A DNA stretch of 64,000 bases from Bacillota bacterium. Lineage in GTDB: Bacteria; Bacillota; Limnochordia; Limnochordales; ZCTH02-B6. Each line of letters starts with the position of its first letter. Position 1 is the first letter of the stretch. Under the pieces are notes generated by a model. It worked only from the letters and a program-made list of their open reading frames with translations. It ran no database searches and had not been told where the DNA came from. Of this stretch, positions 7,392 through 15,722 are shown piece after piece. Position numbers and translations under genes: made by a program. The stretch is taken from positions 1 to 64,000 of the forward strand of contig PKQS01000013.1 of assembly GCA_017577945.1 (NCBI GenBank), read 5' to 3'.

Positions 7392-9329
7392 GTGCATGCA
7401 GGTCAGCGCTCGCTGCGCATTTGGTCGTGGCTGTTCGCCGCGCCCGCGCTCTTGCTGCTCGGCTTTTATCTCGTGTATCCGGCCTTGCACACCACGTACC
7501 TGAGTTTTCTCGACCGGCGCCTGGAAAACTTTGTCGGCTTCGAGAACTACGTTCGCCTGTTCACGACGGAGGCGACGCGCACGGCCATCCGCAACAACCT
7601 GCTCTGGCTGGTGACCTTTACCGTTTTCTCGGTGGGCATTGGCTTGCTGATGGCCGTCCTGACGGACCGGGTGCGCTACGAGAAAGTGGCCCGCTCCATC
7701 ATGTTCATGCCGATGGCCATCTCTTTCGCCGGGGCCGGCGTCATCTGGAAATTCATGTATGCTTACATGCCGGCGGGGGCTCAGCAAATCGGGCTTCTGA
7801 ACGCTATCGTCGTGGCGCTGGGCGGCGAGCCCATCGCCTGGCTCACGGAGCGGCCGTGGATTAACAATTTCGCCCTCATCGCGGTGGGCGTCTGGATCTG
7901 GGCCGGTTTTTGCATGGTGATCTTGTCGGCGGCGTATAAGGGGATTCCCCGAGAGCTGCTGGAGGCCGCGCGGGTCGATGGGGCCAACGAATGGCAAGTC
8001 TTCTGGCGCGTGAGCCTGCCGTGCATTCTGCCCACCGTGGTCGTGGTGGCCACGACGATGGTCATCAACGTGCTCAAGATTTTCGACGTCATTTACGTCA
8101 TGACGAACGGCAGCTTCGGCACGGAAGTGCTGGCCAACCGCATGTACAAGGAGATGTTCCAGTTCCGCAACCCGCATATGGCCAGCGCCATCGCGGTCGT
8201 GCTGTTCGTGGCCGTGCTGCCGGCGATGATCATGAACGTGCGGCGGCTGCGGGAGGAGAGCGGGCCGGGCGAGCCGCGCCCGTCGCTGTTCGAGCGGCTG
8301 CGTGATCGCCGGCGCCGCCGGCTGGAGGTGGCGCCCGCCGCGGAAGGTTCGCGCCCGATTCTCAACGTGCGGGCTTCCCGGGCGGCCGCAGCGGAAATGG
8401 CAGCGGCGACCGAGGCGTCCCGCCGCGAGGGGACCGCGCCGGCGCGGCCGCGGCGGAACGTCCCGCCGGTCTTCGCCAAACTGGGCCGCGTGCTGTCCCA
8501 CTCGCTGGTGCACGTCGTCGTCATCGCCGTGTGCCTGGCGTGGATCTTGCCCACGCTGGGCCTGTTGGTGAGCTCATTCCGGCCCGCGGCCGACGTGGCG
8601 CGCAGCGGCTGGTGGACGGTGCTGGCCGATCCGTTCAACCCCGCCAATTACACGCTGGACAATTACCGGCATGTCCTGTCGGCGCAAGGCATGTGGCGGG
8701 CGTTTCGGGACAGCTTCCTCATCACGGTGCCGAGCACGCTGCTGCCCATGGCCATCGCCGCGCTCGCGGCGTTCGCCTTCGCTTGGCTGCCCATGCGCGG
8801 GCGCGGCACCTGGTTTGCGCTGGTGGTGGCGCTGCTGGTGGTGCCTCTCCAGATGACGCTCATCCCGATCTTGCGCATCTACAGCAACGTCGGCCTCGCC
8901 GGCACGCTGCCGGGCATCTGGCTGGCCCACACCGGTTACGGCCTGCCCTTCGCCATCTACCTGCTCCGCAACTTCTTCGCCTCGCTGCCGCGGGATCTCT
9001 TTGAGGCCGCGGCCATCGACGGCGCCTCGCCCTTGGGGATGTTCTTCCGGCTGGCGCTGCCCATGTCGGTGCCGGCGCTGGCCTCGCTGGGCATCTTCCA
9101 GTTCTTGTGGGTGTGGAACGACTTGCTGGTGGCCTTGATTTACCTCGGGGGCACGGGCGGGCCGGCGCCGCTGACGCTGAAGCTCAGCAGCCTGGTGGGC
9201 TCTTTCGGACAGCAATGGCACGTGCTGACGGCGGCGGCCTTCGTCACCATGATCGTGCCGCTCATCGTGTTCTTCGCGCTACAGCGGTACTTCGTGCGCG
9301 GCATCTTGGCTGGGGCGGTGAAGGGATAA
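7392..9329 (+). CDS. Fused sugar ABC transporter permease (MalF-like + MalG-like in one chain)
   Basis: 645 aa, about twice a normal subunit. Residues 1 to about 300 form a MalF-like six-helix unit with its EAA loop from E191 (EAARVDGANEWQVFWRVSLP). About 300-365 is a charged Arg/Ala/Glu-rich linker. From about 370 to the end is a MalG-like unit with a second EAA loop from E538 (EAAAIDGASPLGMFFRLALP). Each EAA loop docks one ATPase subunit. The reading frame is continuous, with no internal stop. GTG 7392 has GAGGAGG 8 bases upstream. No ATPase gene is in this operon, so a shared MsmX-type ATPase is needed; the one at 17543 is a candidate. Confidence 0.93.
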   Translation: MHAGQRSLRIWSWLFAAPALLLLGFYLVYPALHTTYLSFLDRRLENFVGFENYVRLFTTEATRTAIRNNLLWLVTFTVFSVGIGLLMAVLTDRVRYEKVARSIMFMPMAISFAGAGVIWKFMYAYMPAGAQQIGLLNAIVVALGGEPIAWLTERPWINNFALIAVGVWIWAGFCMVILSAAYKGIPRELLEAARVDGANEWQVFWRVSLPCILPTVVVVATTMVINVLKIFDVIYVMTNGSFGTEVLANRMYKEMFQFRNPHMASAIAVVLFVAVLPAMIMNVRRLREESGPGEPRPSLFERLRDRRRRRLEVAPAAEGSRPILNVRASRAAAAEMAAATEASRREGTAPARPRRNVPPVFAKLGRVLSHSLVHVVVIAVCLAWILPTLGLLVSSFRPAADVARSGWWTVLADPFNPANYTLDNYRHVLSAQGMWRAFRDSFLITVPSTLLPMAIAALAAFAFAWLPMRGRGTWFALVVALLVVPLQMTLIPILRIYSNVGLAGTLPGIWLAHTGYGLPFAIYLLRNFFASLPRDLFEAAAIDGASPLGMFFRLALPMSVPALASLGIFQFLWVWNDLLVALIYLGGTGGPAPLTLKLSSLVGSFGQQWHVLTAAAFVTMIVPLIVFFALQRYFVRGILAGAVKG

Positions 9330-9330
9330 G

Positions 9331-11403
9331 TTGCAACTGCTGGAGCAAGCATGGCGGACTATCGACGAGAAGCATCTGTACTACGGCGTCGTCGGCAACG
9401 GTGAGACGGCCGCGCTCATAGGCCCCGACGCGGCGGTGCGCTGGCTTTGCTTGCCGCGCTTTGACGGCACGCCGTTCTTTGCGTCGGCGCTGGACCCGGT
9501 GCGGGGCGGCCAGTTGTCTCTCGTGATCGAGCGCGCAGGCGGCGGAATGCCGGGCGCCGCGCGGGTTGACCAGGAGTATGTGGGCCGGACTAACGTCCTG
9601 GCGACGCGCCTGGAAGGCGACGGCGTGCGGCTTGAGGTCGTAGACTCCATGCCGTGGGGCGGCAAGTCGCTGGTGCGGCGGATCGCCATAGCCAACACGG
9701 GTGATGCGCCGGAAACGCTGCGCCTGCGGGTGCGCATCGAGCCGGTGCGCTCGGCGCACTGGTCGTTCCAGGTCGGGGAAAAAACGGTCGCGTTGCCGGC
9801 GGGAGCCGGCGAAAGCGCGCAGCTAACGCCGCGCCGCGTCGTGCTGGTCGAGGAGAAGAGCGCGGCGCTGGCGGCGGGCTGGGTGTTCGGCGCCGGGGCC
9901 GGCGATGTGAGGGACGAGGGGCCGGAGGCCACGGCGCTGCTCGACGTGGCGCCAGGCGAGGAGCGGCGGATCGTCCTGCTCATCTCGTACGGCGTGGACG
10001 CCGCGGAAGCCGAGGCGCACTGGGTTCGCGCCGCGGCGGAGCTGGAGGCTGCGCCGCCGGGCGATCCGGAAGGCCTGGAGCGAGACTTGCGCTTCTGGCG
10101 CGACTGGCTGGCCGGAGCGCGTTTTCCGCAAGGTGTCCCGCCGGAGCTGGAGGAAGCGTACGCGCGCGGGCTGCTGGCGCTGAAGTTGCTCATCCACGAG
10201 CAGAGCGGCGCTATCCTCGCGGCGGCCACGGCGTCGTTCCCCGCGACAGCGGGCGGCACCGACAACTGGGACTACCGCTACTGCTGGCTGCGGGACGGCT
10301 ACTACACCGCCCGCACCCTTGACGCGGCCGGGCTGCACCGGGAGGCCCGGGCTTTCTATGAGTTCGCGCTGCGCTGCCAGGGGCCCGACGGGCGCTGGCG
10401 CCAGCCGTTGTACACCCTGGACGGCGGCGAGCCGAAGGAGCTGATCGCGGAGGATTTGGCCGGCCCGGGCGGCGAGCGGCCCATCCGCTTCGGCAACGCG
10501 GCATATGATCAGCTGCAGATCGACAGCGAGCCCAGCATACTGCACGGGCTTTGGCTCCACGCGCAAGCCACGGGCGACCGCGAGTGGTTTGCCGCGCGCT
10601 GGGACAACATCCGCCGCGCGGCTGAGGCGATGATGCAACTGTGGCACCAGCCTGAGAACGGCATCTGGGAAATCCGCGAGCGGCGGGACCACTGGGTGTA
10701 CGGCAAGGTGCTGTGCGCGGCGGGCTTTCGGGCCGCGGCCGCGCTGGCGCGCTGGCTCGGCCACGAGACCGACGCGCAGCGCTGGGAGGCCGAAGCCGAG
10801 ACCGTAGCGCAGCAAGTCATCGCCAACGGCTGGTGCGAAGAACGCGGGGCGTACCTGCAGACGTACGACAAGAACTCGCCCCTGGACATTTCGGCGCTGG
10901 CGCTGGTGCTGTGGGACTTGCTGCCCGCGGACGACCCTCGCATTCAAAGCACGATGGCGGTCTTCGAGCGGCCGCTGCGGCGGCCGGACGAAGTCTTGAC
11001 CGGCGGCCCGGCGGAGGACGGTTCTGCGGCGCCAAGCGGGCACGCGCCCGCGGGCGAGCCGGCCCGGACGGCCGCTCGGCGGCAGCCCACCACGGACGAC
11101 CCGTACTGGGGACTGCATCACCTCAAGGGCGGGCTGAACATGCACGGAGCCTTCGCCCGCTACGACTACGCGGCGGCGCCGTTCTACCTGCCGACGCTTT
11201 GGATGGCTCGTTGCTATTTGCGCGCGGGCCGGCGCGACCGGGCGGAGGAACTGGTGCGGCTGTGCCTCCGCAGCGCCACGAACCTGGGCTTGATGGCCGA
11301 GCATTTCGACCCGCGCACCGGCCGGCAGTGGGGCAACTTCCCGCAAGCGTTCAGCCACGAGGAAATGGTGCTGACGATCCTAGAGCTGGCGCAGCAAGCG
11401 TAG
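9331..11403 (+). CDS. Glycoside hydrolase family 15 protein (glucoamylase/glucodextranase-like)
   Basis: 690 aa. An N-terminal beta-sandwich region (about 1-260) precedes an alpha/alpha-barrel with YRYCWLRDGYYTARTLDAAG and NGIWEIR. E447 in the latter is the likely general acid, and E657 in GLMAEHFDP is the likely second carboxylate. GNFPQAFSHEE near the end is typical of GH15. There is no signal peptide, so it probably acts in the cytoplasm on imported alpha-glucosides or dextrins; a GH15 trehalase is an alternative. TTG 9331 lies one base after the permease stop, with AAGGGA upstream, so it is cotranscribed. Confidence 0.88.
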   Translation: MQLLEQAWRTIDEKHLYYGVVGNGETAALIGPDAAVRWLCLPRFDGTPFFASALDPVRGGQLSLVIERAGGGMPGAARVDQEYVGRTNVLATRLEGDGVRLEVVDSMPWGGKSLVRRIAIANTGDAPETLRLRVRIEPVRSAHWSFQVGEKTVALPAGAGESAQLTPRRVVLVEEKSAALAAGWVFGAGAGDVRDEGPEATALLDVAPGEERRIVLLISYGVDAAEAEAHWVRAAAELEAAPPGDPEGLERDLRFWRDWLAGARFPQGVPPELEEAYARGLLALKLLIHEQSGAILAAATASFPATAGGTDNWDYRYCWLRDGYYTARTLDAAGLHREARAFYEFALRCQGPDGRWRQPLYTLDGGEPKELIAEDLAGPGGERPIRFGNAAYDQLQIDSEPSILHGLWLHAQATGDREWFAARWDNIRRAAEAMMQLWHQPENGIWEIRERRDHWVYGKVLCAAGFRAAAALARWLGHETDAQRWEAEAETVAQQVIANGWCEERGAYLQTYDKNSPLDISALALVLWDLLPADDPRIQSTMAVFERPLRRPDEVLTGGPAEDGSAAPSGHAPAGEPARTAARRQPTTDDPYWGLHHLKGGLNMHGAFARYDYAAAPFYLPTLWMARCYLRAGRRDRAEELVRLCLRSATNLGLMAEHFDPRTGRQWGNFPQAFSHEEMVLTILELAQQA

Positions 11404-11423
11404 TTAGCGCAGTAAGCGCAGCA

Positions 11424-11464
11424 AGCGCGGGCGGCCGCGGCGAGCGCGGCCGCCCGCGCTTTTT
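11424..11464 (+). terminator. Rho-independent terminator after the GH15 gene
   Basis: A perfect 16-bp stem (11424-11439 with 11445-11460), 5-base loop, then TTTT (11461-11464). It closes the lacI-binding protein-permease-GH15 operon. A second nested hairpin with a T run in its loop follows at about 11472-11515. Confidence 0.88.
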
Positions 11465-11592
11465 CGCGTCTGGGCGCGCTCACCCGGGCTTTTTCGGGTC
11501 CGGGCGCGCCCAACGGAGAAGGAATTGGCGCTGGGTTTGGACAACTATCTTGCCGTGTGTTGGGAACAATCTGACAACGAGGAGGGCTGCTT

Positions 11593-12900
11593 GTGCTCGT
11601 TCGACGCATCACGACCCTCGTGCTGCTCGCGGCGGCCGGCGTCGCTGTGTGGCTCTTTGCGGGACCGCCGCCGACGGAGTCGCAGGCGCAGTTTCAGCTG
11701 GCGCTGGTGGCCGACGGGTTCAACTCGCCGGTTCACCTGACCTCGCCGCCCGACGGCACGGGCCGCCTGTTCGTCGTGGATCGTATCGGCGTCGTTTACA
11801 TCATCGACGCTGAGGGGCGGCTGCTGCCCGAGCCGTTCTTGGACTTGCGGGACGCCCTGGTGCCGCTGCGCAGCAACTTCGACGAGCGGGGACTGCTGGG
11901 TCTGGCCTTTCATCCCGGCTTCGCGCAAAACGGCCGCTTTTTCGTGTACTACAGCGCGCCGCGGCGGCCTGAGGCCCCGGCCAACTGGGACCACACGGCG
12001 CGCATCGCCGAGTTCCGGGTCTCGCCCGACAATCCGAACCGGGCGGACCGCGCCTCCGAGCGCGTCGTGCTGGAAATCGACCAGCCGCAGTTCAACCACA
12101 ACGGCGGCGCGTTGGCGTTCGGCCCCGACGGGTATCTGTACATCTCCCTCGGCGACGGGGGCGGGGCCAACGACGTCGGCGTCGGGCACGGGCCCATGGG
12201 CAACGGGCAGGACATCAACACGTTGCTGGGCAAGATTTTGCGCATCGACGTGGACGGCGGCGACCCGTACGGCATTCCGCCGGACAATCCGTTCGTGGGG
12301 CAGGAAGGACGCGACGAGATTTACGCCTGGGGGTTCCGCAACCCGTTCCGCATGTCGTTTGACCGGGGCGGCGACCGCGAGTTGTTCGTGGCGGACGTAG
12401 GCCAGGCGAACTTCGAAGAGGTCAACATCGTGAACCGCCCGGGCAACTACGGCTGGCGCATCAAGGAGGGTACCCACTGGTTCGATCCGGACCGGCCCGA
12501 CGAAGTTATCACGGAAGGGCCTACGGTCGGCCCGCGCGGCGAGCCGCTGATTGACCCGATTATCGAATACCGCAACCGCGGCAGCTCGCCCGACGGCGTC
12601 GGCGTGTCGGTCATCGGCGGTTACGTGTACCGCGGCAGTGCGATTCCGGAGCTTTACGGGCGGTACGTGTTCGCCGACTGGAGCCGCGCCTTCAACCGCG
12701 GCGCGGGCGTCATCATGACGGCCGAACGGCCCGCGGAGCCGGGCGCTATGTGGCCGTGGCAGATCGTTATGGAGCTTGAGGAGTTTATCCTCGGCCTGGG
12801 CGAAGACGCGGACGGGGAGTTGTACGTGTTGACCACCGAGCAGACGGGCCCGGTGGGCAATACCGGCAAAGTGTACAAGATTGTCCCGGCGTCGCCGTAA
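11593..12900 (+). CDS. PQQ-dependent sugar dehydrogenase (soluble, GSDH/YliI family)
   Basis: 435 aa with an N-terminal signal or anchor segment (about residues 6-24). The six-bladed propeller signatures of soluble glucose/aldose dehydrogenases are present: RGLLGLAFHPGF, FNHNGGALAFGPDGYLYISL, NTLLGKILRIDVD, AWGFRNPFRMSF, ELFVADVGQ and FEEVNIV. These enzymes oxidise aldose sugars outside the membrane with PQQ and calcium. GTG 11593 has AGGAGGG 6 bases upstream. No PQQ biosynthesis gene is visible here, so the cofactor may be scavenged or made elsewhere. Confidence 0.88.
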   Translation: MLVRRITTLVLLAAAGVAVWLFAGPPPTESQAQFQLALVADGFNSPVHLTSPPDGTGRLFVVDRIGVVYIIDAEGRLLPEPFLDLRDALVPLRSNFDERGLLGLAFHPGFAQNGRFFVYYSAPRRPEAPANWDHTARIAEFRVSPDNPNRADRASERVVLEIDQPQFNHNGGALAFGPDGYLYISLGDGGGANDVGVGHGPMGNGQDINTLLGKILRIDVDGGDPYGIPPDNPFVGQEGRDEIYAWGFRNPFRMSFDRGGDRELFVADVGQANFEEVNIVNRPGNYGWRIKEGTHWFDPDRPDEVITEGPTVGPRGEPLIDPIIEYRNRGSSPDGVGVSVIGGYVYRGSAIPELYGRYVFADWSRAFNRGAGVIMTAERPAEPGAMWPWQIVMELEEFILGLGEDADGELYVLTTEQTGPVGNTGKVYKIVPASP

Positions 12901-12917
12901 GGCGGCGCCCTTTTTTT
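12888..12917 (+). terminator. Terminator overlapping the stop of the sugar dehydrogenase
   Basis: GGCGTCGCC (12888-12896) pairs with GGCGGCGCC (12901-12909) through one G-T wobble around a GTAA loop, followed by seven T. The stem includes the last codons and the stop codon. Confidence 0.85.
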
Positions 12918-12943
12918 GTGCTCGTTTCGAGCCGCGCGGGCCG

Positions 12944-13963
12944 TCAGCCGCCCGCCGCCGCCCGCGCGGCTTCCCCCCTCGGGGCGGTGGTGCCGGCCAC
13001 CCGCAGCGCGGGCGCCATGACGATGCCGCGGGGAGGCTGCCCTTGCAGCGTTTCCACCAGCAGGCGCAGCGCCGCGCGGCCGGCCGCCCGCAGCGGCCGC
13101 ACGACGGTCGTCAGCGGAGGATAGGTCGCTTCGGCGATGGCGCTGCCGTCGAAGCCGACGACCGACAGTTCCGCCGGCACCTCCACGTTGGCGCGGCGGG
13201 CAGCCCGCAGCACGCCGACCGCCAACCGGTCGCTGGCCGCGAACACGGCCGTCGGGCGCGGGGAAATTTCCAAGAGCCGCTCGCCGGCGTGGACGCCCGC
13301 CGCGATGTCGGACCCTTCGGCTTCCAGCACGGTCACGTCGAAACCGGCCGCTTGCAGCGCCTGGGCGAAGCCGCGCACCCGCGGCTGGAAGGCCTGGGGC
13401 GGTTCGGGTTCCGCCACCAGCGCGAAGCGCTGGTGGCCCAATTCCAGCAGGTGCCGGGCGGCCAGCGCGCCGCCGGCGCCGTCGTCCACCAGCACGTGGT
13501 TTACCTCTGCACTTGGCGCATCCCGCACCACCAGCACGAACGGATAGCCCCGCTCGCGCAGGTCCGCCAGCAGCGCCTCGTCGTACGCCGGCAAGGCCAG
13601 TACGACGCCTTCGATGCCCTTGCGGCGCAAAACGCCCACGGAATCCGCCTGCCGGGCACGGTCGTCGCCTACGCTGCAGACGACGCACTGGTAATTGAGC
13701 TCCGCCGTGGCGTCTTGCACGCCGCCGGCGATCTCGGCGTACGTGGGGTTGGCGATGTCGGGGACCAGCAGCGCCACCAGGCCCGTGCGCTTGGTCATGA
13801 GGGCCGAAGCCACCAGGTTCGGCTGGAAATGAAGGCGTTCGATGGCTTCCTGCACTCGCTGCCGCGTGGCCGGACGCACGTGCGGATTGTTGTTGAGCAC
13901 GCGAGAGACGGTGGCCAAGGAGACGCCCGCTTCCCGGGCGACGTCGTAAATGGTGACCCGCAT
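12944..13963 (-). CDS. LacI/GalR-family transcriptional regulator of the second sugar locus
   Basis: 339 aa, the normal length for the family. It starts with the helix-turn-helix MRVTIYDVAREAGVSLATVS followed by SRVLNNNPHVRP, then an effector domain with AVFAASDRLAVGVLRAA and LSVVGFDGSAIAEATYPPLT. ATG 13963 was chosen because the helix-turn-helix begins there; the open frame extends upstream but without family sequence. It is divergent from the binding protein-permease-ATPase operon at 14280, which it should control through the palindrome at 14080-14097. Confidence 0.9.
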   Translation of the reverse strand: MRVTIYDVAREAGVSLATVSRVLNNNPHVRPATRQRVQEAIERLHFQPNLVASALMTKRTGLVALLVPDIANPTYAEIAGGVQDATAELNYQCVVCSVGDDRARQADSVGVLRRKGIEGVVLALPAYDEALLADLRERGYPFVLVVRDAPSAEVNHVLVDDGAGGALAARHLLELGHQRFALVAEPEPPQAFQPRVRGFAQALQAAGFDVTVLEAEGSDIAAGVHAGERLLEISPRPTAVFAASDRLAVGVLRAARRANVEVPAELSVVGFDGSAIAEATYPPLTTVVRPLRAAGRAALRLLVETLQGQPPRGIVMAPALRVAGTTAPRGEAARAAAGG

Positions 13964-14279
13964 CGAGACGTTCCTGTCGACGCCTCGCTTTCGCGTTCGT
14001 GAAGTTTGGCACCATATTCTCCGGGGCGCCGCCGCATTCCTGCGGAAGGAACTGGGAGCCGGGCGTAGAAGAAGATAGCCTTGGTAGCGCTTCCAAGTTC
14101 GGCGTGCCTTGATTTCGTTTTGACCATCCGCGCAGGGAAGGAGATGACGCAACGCCGCGAAGTCCTGGGCGGAGACGCAAATGTCTCCGCCGCGGCCAGA
14201 CGCGCCGCCCGGGTTGTTGCGCCGAGCGCGCGTCGGCACTCTCTGCAGGACGTTAGTGGGCAAAGGAGGAGGAATCTCA
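13964..14279. other. Divergent regulatory region, 316 bases
   Basis: This lies between the minus-strand lacI-type gene and the plus-strand sugar-binding-protein gene. It holds one clear operator-like palindrome (see 14080-14097) and no supported gene. I could not define the promoters with confidence. Confidence 0.5.
14080..14097. promoter_or_regulatory. LacI/CcpA-type operator
   Basis: CTTGGTAGCGCTTCCAAG is palindromic except for one symmetric position (T and T) and has the central CG and TGG...CCA form of LacI-family sites, resembling a catabolite-responsive element. Located 117 bases upstream of the divergent regulator's start and 183 bases before the binding-protein start. Confidence 0.55.
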
Positions 14280-15659
14280 ATGGTTCGTTTGAAATCTTTT
14301 CCCCTCGCTTGGCTTGCCGCATGTCTTCTGCTGGCAACGTCGTTGTCCGCCGTGACGGCGCACGCGCAGGAAATCGTCACCATCCGAGCTTGGACGGTTG
14401 GTCCCGACACGCCGGCATACTATCGCGCCGTGAACCTGGAGCTGGCCGCGGAGCGGCTGAACCGCATCCTGGAGGACGCGGGCGCGAACGTTCGCGTCCG
14501 GGTCGAGACCGACTTCTGGACGGAATCGTGGGACTCGTACCGCCGCCGCGTCGTGCTCGCCTTTGAGAGCGGCGACCCTGCGGCCGTCCCGGACATCATC
14601 GGCTCCAGCCACCTGGATATCCCCGTATGGGCGGAAGCCGGGTGGATTGCGCCCATGGACGAGCACATCGAGCGGTATTGGGACGCCGCGTATCAGGACT
14701 TCTTCGAGCACCTATGGGAAGCGGTAACCTACAAGGGCCGCCGCTGGGGCGTCCCGCAAGACGTGGACGTCCGCATGATCTTCTACCGGAAAGATCACCT
14801 GGCGGCGCTGGGCTGGAGCCCGGAGGAAATCGCAGACTTGCCGCGGCGCATCCGGGAGAAGGAGTTCCTGCTGGATGACCTGCTCGCCGTTGCCAAGCAG
14901 ATGCAGGAGGCGGGGCTCGTCGAATGGGGCGTGCTGCACCGGCCGACGGCGGGGCCTGACTTCTTCCAATTCATCGTCGCCTACGGCGGCGAGTATTACG
15001 ACCCGGAGACCGGCAAGCTTGTGCTGGATCGCCGCGCCGTGCTGGAGACGCTGCGCCTCTTTGCCCGCCTGGCGGCGGAAGGGCTGACGCCGCGCGGGAT
15101 GACGTCGTGGCCGTGGCCGTCGGTGCACCGGGCCTTTGCCGTGGAAGGTTCCGCGGGCGTGCAGATTACGGGCGGCATGTGGAACTGGAACGAGTGGCAG
15201 CGCGACTTCGGGCATCCGGAAGAAGACTTGTTCGCCAACGTTGGCTTCGCTCTCATCCCGGCGGGCAGCCCCGAGGGGCGGCCGAACCAGCTGGGCCAAC
15301 CGCAGGCGTACATGATCACGCAGGCGTCGCAGCACAAGGAGCTGGCGGCGCTGCTCGTCATGCTGGCGTCTTCGGTGGATCTGAACACCAACCACGCGCT
15401 GGAAGGCGCCAAGCTGGCCATCCGCCATTCGCAGACGGCGTTCCCGAAGTTCGCGCAGGCAGAGTTTTTGGCGCAGGCGGCGGAGCTTTTGCCGGACCAG
15501 ATTTTCCTGCCGGCCCATCCCGGCTCCGGCTTCTACAGCACCGCGCTGTATGAAGCCATCGGCGGCGTGGAGACGGGTATGCTGACGCCGGAGGCGGCGC
15601 TGCAGCAGTTGGAGTTGCGCTTGCGGCAGCAGCTGGGTGACGACCTGATCGTGCGCTGA
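14280..15659 (+). CDS. Sugar ABC transporter substrate-binding protein
   Basis: 459 aa with a Sec signal peptide (residues 1 to about 30, ending AVTAHAQ). The mature protein (TIRAWTVGPDTPAYYRAVNL, DIIGSSHLDIPVWAEAGWI, GVQITGGMWNWNEWQRDFG) is a carbohydrate-type solute-binding protein. It has no lipobox cysteine, like its counterpart at 6009. ATG 14280 follows AAAGGAGGAGG with 7 bases spacing. First gene of a complete transporter operon with two permeases and an ATPase. The ligand is unknown. Confidence 0.9.
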   Translation: MVRLKSFPLAWLAACLLLATSLSAVTAHAQEIVTIRAWTVGPDTPAYYRAVNLELAAERLNRILEDAGANVRVRVETDFWTESWDSYRRRVVLAFESGDPAAVPDIIGSSHLDIPVWAEAGWIAPMDEHIERYWDAAYQDFFEHLWEAVTYKGRRWGVPQDVDVRMIFYRKDHLAALGWSPEEIADLPRRIREKEFLLDDLLAVAKQMQEAGLVEWGVLHRPTAGPDFFQFIVAYGGEYYDPETGKLVLDRRAVLETLRLFARLAAEGLTPRGMTSWPWPSVHRAFAVEGSAGVQITGGMWNWNEWQRDFGHPEEDLFANVGFALIPAGSPEGRPNQLGQPQAYMITQASQHKELAALLVMLASSVDLNTNHALEGAKLAIRHSQTAFPKFAQAEFLAQAAELLPDQIFLPAHPGSGFYSTALYEAIGGVETGMLTPEAALQQLELRLRQQLGDDLIVR

Positions 15660-15666
15660 GGCGCCC

Positions 15667-15698
15667 GCGGCGCGGCGAAGACCGCTTCGCCGCGCCGC
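15667..15698 (+). promoter_or_regulatory. Strong stem-loop between binding protein and permease genes
   Basis: A perfect 14-bp stem (15667-15680 with 15685-15698) with an ACCG loop and no T run after it. Best read as an mRNA processing or stability hairpin giving more binding protein than permease; partial attenuation is possible. Confidence 0.6.
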
Positions 15699-15722
15699 AG
15701 CCACCCTTTCCACCCTTGCCGC

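Noticed and set aside
5979..8513. 844-aa minus-strand open frame across the binding protein and permease
   Set aside because: Very long antisense frames are expected at this GC content; the product is Arg/His/Gln-rich and matches no family, whereas the plus strand encodes clear transporter proteins.
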